Part shown: positions 61,104-64,000 of the stretch, one piece after another
Position numbering within the stretch: the first letter of the stretch is position 1
Layout: each line of letters begins with the position of its first letter
NCBI RefSeq assembly: GCF_002873395.1
Contig: NZ_MCUV01000008.1
Span: forward strand, 1-64,000
Length of the DNA: 64,000 nt
Reading direction: 5' to 3'
Origin: Vibrio sp. 10N.286.49.B3
GTDB lineage: Bacteria; Pseudomonadota; Gammaproteobacteria; Enterobacterales; Vibrionaceae
Position numbers and translations under genes: made by a program
The notes under the pieces: model-generated
Databases searched by the model: none
Told to the model about the DNA's origin: nothing
What the model saw: the letters and a program-made list of their open reading frames with translations, nothing else

Positions 61104-62375
61104 ATGACCAACAATGCTAAACTCAGTATATTCCAAGGCGCTAATTTACTTCTTTCTGCGTTATTGGGCTCGAGTATCCTTATCATTCCCGCATTAGCAG
61201 CAACGGAATCAGGTATCTATTCATTGCTTGGCTGGGTATTGATTATCCTAGTCATGATCCCTATCGTCATCACCTTCACAGGCCTTGGGCGTGAATACCC
61301 GCACGAGGGAGGCACAGCGCATTATGTTAGTCATGCTTTTGGTCAGCCAGCGTCAAAAGCTATTGCGTGGTTATACCTTGCTATCGCACCGATTGGCCCG
61401 CCTGTTGTTTTTATTACTGGTGCGAGCTATCTAAACCAACTCATCGATCTGCCAGGTATTCCTTCATTATCACTTGAACTGATTATTTTACTGTTGATCA
61501 CTGGAATGAACTTTGCACACTTGAAAACATCAGCTCGTTTTCAGAGCTTTATATCCTGGGGGCTCATTATTACGATCCTTGTGGTGACGCTGATGAGTCT
61601 TGGCAAAACTAGTCCTACCATTGATATCGCAGCCAATAATCCTTTTTCTGCTACAAAGCTTGGCGCATCGATAGCGATTATGTTTTGGTCTTTCGTTGGC
61701 ATTGAAGCGATTTGCCATGTCGCAAATGAGTTTAAGAACCCTAAACGAGACTTCCCTAAAGCCGTTGCGGTTGGCGTTGGTGCTGCCGCTTGCCTATACA
61801 TATGCGTAAGTTACGCAGTGATAGTGCACAATGCGTATGGCAACGAAGCAAGTAATCTTAATTCAATCACTTATTTGGCAGAAATTGGTCTTGGGTCAAT
61901 GGGGAAAAAACTTGTCGCGCTTCTCGGATTTCTTGGCTGTTTTTGCGCAGTCAATCTGTACGTGATGAGCTTTGTACGTATGCTGTATAGCTTATTTGAA
62001 CGCCATGGTGAGCAACATATACTCCGAAAAAAGAGTACATCGGGAACTGCCGTTGTTGCCCTGCTGCTTATTTCAACAAGCATTGCCATCGTTCTCATCT
62101 TATGCGATAGCTTGAACCTCTCTTTTGAGGTACTCCTAAGCATCGCTAATGCCATGTTTGTGATTATCTATCTAGCAGCAAGTCTTTCTGGGCTACGGTT
62201 ATTAAGTGGTATTCCACGTATTGCCGCCGGATTAGCGAGTATTTTCTGTCTAGCCATCCTTTTTAATACTGGGATCTCGGGCTTGAGCGCCAGTATTATT
62301 CTATGTGCTTTGTTTCTTTATTTTAATATAAGTAAATCTCAGCGTCGCCGCACTGTAGTGAATAAGAGGATTTGA
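61104..62375 (+). CDS. APC-superfamily amino-acid exporter (YjeH-like)
   Basis: 423 residues, about 12 membrane helices. The N-terminus FQGANLLLSALLGSSILIIPALAA and the loop HEGGTAHYVSHAFG match the YjeH family of L-methionine/branched-chain amino-acid exporters in E. coli (418 residues). Located in the inner membrane. AGGA precedes the ATG. It stands alone; function in this organism is inferred from similarity. Confidence 0.85.
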   Translation: MTNNAKLSIFQGANLLLSALLGSSILIIPALAATESGIYSLLGWVLIILVMIPIVITFTGLGREYPHEGGTAHYVSHAFGQPASKAIAWLYLAIAPIGPPVVFITGASYLNQLIDLPGIPSLSLELIILLLITGMNFAHLKTSARFQSFISWGLIITILVVTLMSLGKTSPTIDIAANNPFSATKLGASIAIMFWSFVGIEAICHVANEFKNPKRDFPKAVAVGVGAAACLYICVSYAVIVHNAYGNEASNLNSITYLAEIGLGSMGKKLVALLGFLGCFCAVNLYVMSFVRMLYSLFERHGEQHILRKKSTSGTAVVALLLISTSIAIVLILCDSLNLSFEVLLSIANAMFVIIYLAASLSGLRLLSGIPRIAAGLASIFCLAILFNTGISGLSASIILCALFLYFNISKSQRRRTVVNKRI

Positions 62376-62467
62376 CCAGTTACATGCAGGCTAGTTGTCT
62401 GGTTTCAATAGTTGAAGGGTAATCCGAAAAGTCAGAATTCCCACGGTTGTGGCTAGTTACTTTTCTT

Positions 62468-62500
62468 ATCACCACACAATCACCACACAATCACCACACA
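62468..62500. repeat. Three tandem copies of an 11-bp unit
   Basis: ATCACCACACA is repeated exactly three times, 122 bp before the macA-like start. 11 bp is one helical turn, so identical protein sites would face the same side; a slippage-born repeat is the simpler reading. Confidence 0.8.
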
Positions 62501-62621
62501 ATTCAACCTAATCCAACAAAAATAACTTATTATCAGTTACTTATGATGATGTATTGTCTCAAAATTCCCTCACATTTTTCAGTTATCCTAACGACAGTTA
62601 AAAAATTGGGAAAACTTGTGC

Positions 62622-63863
62622 ATGAAAAATATCAAACGTTTAGTGACGATCACTCTACTTGTTGTCGCTACCGGTGCCGTTGCCGCTTATTTTTATATGA
62701 AGAACGACGCCTCAACCGTGGCGTATTCTACGGAGCCTGTTCGCATCGGGAATATTGAAGATGTGGTGCTAACTAACGGTGTGTTATACCCGTCCAAAAT
62801 GGTGAACGTTGGGGCCCAAGTATCCGGAAAGTTAGCGTCGATTGCCGTTTCGGTTGGCGACAGGGTTGAAACGGGGGCTCTCATTGCGCAAATTGACAAC
62901 CTTTCTCAAGAAAACGCATTAAAAGAAGCTCAAGCATCATTGACCAATATTAACGCTCAATATCAAGCGAAAGTCGCGCAAATTCATCAATCAGAACTCT
63001 CTTTTGAAAGGCAGAAGGTGATGCTTGAAAAAAATCTCACCTCTCAGTCTTTGTATGACGCTGCGGAAGCGGAACTTCTTGTTTATAAATCGGAATTAGA
63101 CCAACTGGTTGCTGAAAAAGAGAAAGCGCTGATCAATGTTGATGATGCCCAGTTGGACTTAGGCTACACGACGATTGAGTCACCCATTCATGGCACTGTT
63201 GTTTATGTCTCTGTCGAAGAGGGGCAAACCGTTAATACAAACCAGTCAACCCCTTCCATTGTGGAAGTGGCTCAACTCGATGTTATGACGATCAAGGCAC
63301 AAGTATCTGAAGCCGATATTATTCACATTGCGACGGGGCAAAAAGTGTACTTTTCGATTTTAGGCGCGCCACAACACCATTTTTATGGTGAACTGAAATC
63401 AATTGAGCCTGGCCCAACCCTTTTGACTGGCGACGATAGTAAGCTAAACATTGGTGATAATGATGCTATTTATTATAACGCGTTATTTGATGTCGATAAT
63501 ACGGAAGGGTTGCTGCGCTTTGGTATGACAGCGCAAGTCTCGATCGTACTCGATGATGCACAAGACACACTATTGGTTCCATCTCAAGTCCTGACTAAAA
63601 AGCTTCCTGGCAAGAATCGTTATCGTGTCCCTGTTTTAGTTGAGGGCGTATTAGAGATGCGAAATGTTGAGATTGGCATCAATAATAAAGTGTATGCACA
63701 AGTTCTGAATGGGCTAGAGCTAGAAGATCAAGTTGTTATTGGTCAAGCGAACGCCAAATCGTCATCAGGTTTTGATATGTCATCGACATTAGGATCTGAG
63801 AAAGGTGGTCGTGGTAATGGAGGTCCTGGAGGTCGCGGTCAAGGTAACGGCGGGAGACCTTAG
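62622..63863 (+). CDS. MacA-like periplasmic adaptor of a tripartite efflux pump
   Basis: 413 residues. An N-terminal membrane anchor or signal (about 5-25), biotinyl-lipoyl halves (GAQVSGKLASIAVSVGDRVETGALIAQID and later TTIESPIHGTVVYVSVEEGQ), an alpha-helical hairpin between them (about 95-165), and beta-barrel and membrane-proximal domains. The C-terminal 25 residues are a Gly/Arg-rich tail (GGRGNGGPGGRGQGNGGRP) not usual for MacA. ATG 62622 is preferred to the TTG at 62616. It partners the ABC transporter gene that begins 3 bp later. Confidence 0.88.
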   Translation: MKNIKRLVTITLLVVATGAVAAYFYMKNDASTVAYSTEPVRIGNIEDVVLTNGVLYPSKMVNVGAQVSGKLASIAVSVGDRVETGALIAQIDNLSQENALKEAQASLTNINAQYQAKVAQIHQSELSFERQKVMLEKNLTSQSLYDAAEAELLVYKSELDQLVAEKEKALINVDDAQLDLGYTTIESPIHGTVVYVSVEEGQTVNTNQSTPSIVEVAQLDVMTIKAQVSEADIIHIATGQKVYFSILGAPQHHFYGELKSIEPGPTLLTGDDSKLNIGDNDAIYYNALFDVDNTEGLLRFGMTAQVSIVLDDAQDTLLVPSQVLTKKLPGKNRYRVPVLVEGVLEMRNVEIGINNKVYAQVLNGLELEDQVVIGQANAKSSSGFDMSSTLGSEKGGRGNGGPGGRGQGNGGRP

Positions 63864-63865
63864 TT

Positions 63866-64000
63866 ATGAGTGACGTTCTATTAGAAATTTCAGGACTCAG
63901 TCGTCGTTTTCCTGCAGGTGATGATCAGTTAACGGTATTGAACAACGTTAACCTAACCATACATCGCGGTGAAATGATCGCGATAATGGGTGCATCGGGT
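63866..64000 (+). CDS. MacB-like ABC transporter, 5' end only
   Basis: 45 codons are visible before the window ends, within the Walker A motif (IAIMGASG). LEISGLSRRFPAGDDQ and VLNNVNLTIHRGEM are typical of MacB/LolD-type ATPase domains. It starts 3 bp after the adaptor stop, so the two are coupled. Confidence 0.85.
   Translation, partial: MSDVLLEISGLSRRFPAGDDQLTVLNNVNLTIHRGEMIAIMGASG

Noticed and set aside
1..64000. CRISPR array, tRNA/rRNA, prophage or complete insertion sequence
   Set aside because: No regularly spaced repeats, cloverleaf-like sequences, phage genes or transposase ORFs were seen on either strand.

Overview
The window looks like a chromosomal segment of a marine gammaproteobacterium, most probably a Vibrio or close relative. 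Grounds: AT-rich DNA, a C-terminal GlyGly-CTERM sorting tail, a LamB-type sugar porin in place of SusCD, a PL7 alginate lyase and nif-linked molybdenum genes. The genus is inferred from gene content, not from a marker gene.

Layout. 1-1282: two decayed genes (an ABC ATPase with large deletions and a frameshifted phosphoesterase). 1512-51287: a roughly 50 kb agar-utilisation island. Depolymerisation: three GH50 agarases (one exported from a TTG start, one cytoplasmic, one probable lipoprotein) and two tandem GH16 lipoproteins. Surface or binding proteins: two very large paralogues with FG-GAP/VCBS repeats, an ASPIC/UnbV region and Big2 domains, and a catalytic-domain-free protein carrying GH50-like binding modules plus a GlyGly-CTERM tail. 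Uptake: a LamB-like porin and two MFS transporters. Oligosaccharide cleavage: GH117 and GH2. Monosaccharide catabolism: 3,6-anhydro-L-galactose (AHG) dehydrogenase, cycloisomerase, three oxidoreductases that could invert C5, KDG kinase and KDPG aldolase. Sensing and control: a solute-binding protein next to a chemoreceptor, a UxuR/ExuR-like GntR regulator and an AraC regulator.

A separate four-gene operon (12248-11136 back to 15698, minus strand) encodes a PfkB kinase, a fucose/arabinose-type isomerase, a class II aldolase and a zinc dehydrogenase. This is the logic of the fucose pathway built from different protein families, and its substrate is unknown. It is the best candidate here for an undescribed route.

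Most island promoters carry copies or degenerate copies of TGGTnnACCA, often two about 21 bp apart, with CRP-like TGTtA-N6-TCAC sites beside several of them. That motif matches what UxuR/ExuR proteins bind, so the GntR gene at 23358 probably runs most of the island.

51618-64000: mostly ordinary chromosome (ogt, a LysR/SDR pair, an alginate lyase, a YjeH-like exporter, the start of macAB). It also contains modABC converging on nifQ. Both transcription units have sigma-54 -24/-12 promoters with upstream TGT-N10-ACA (NifA-type) sites, which points to a nitrogen-fixing host with a nif-controlled molybdate supply. I saw no rRNA, tRNA, CRISPR array, complete insertion sequence or prophage gene.
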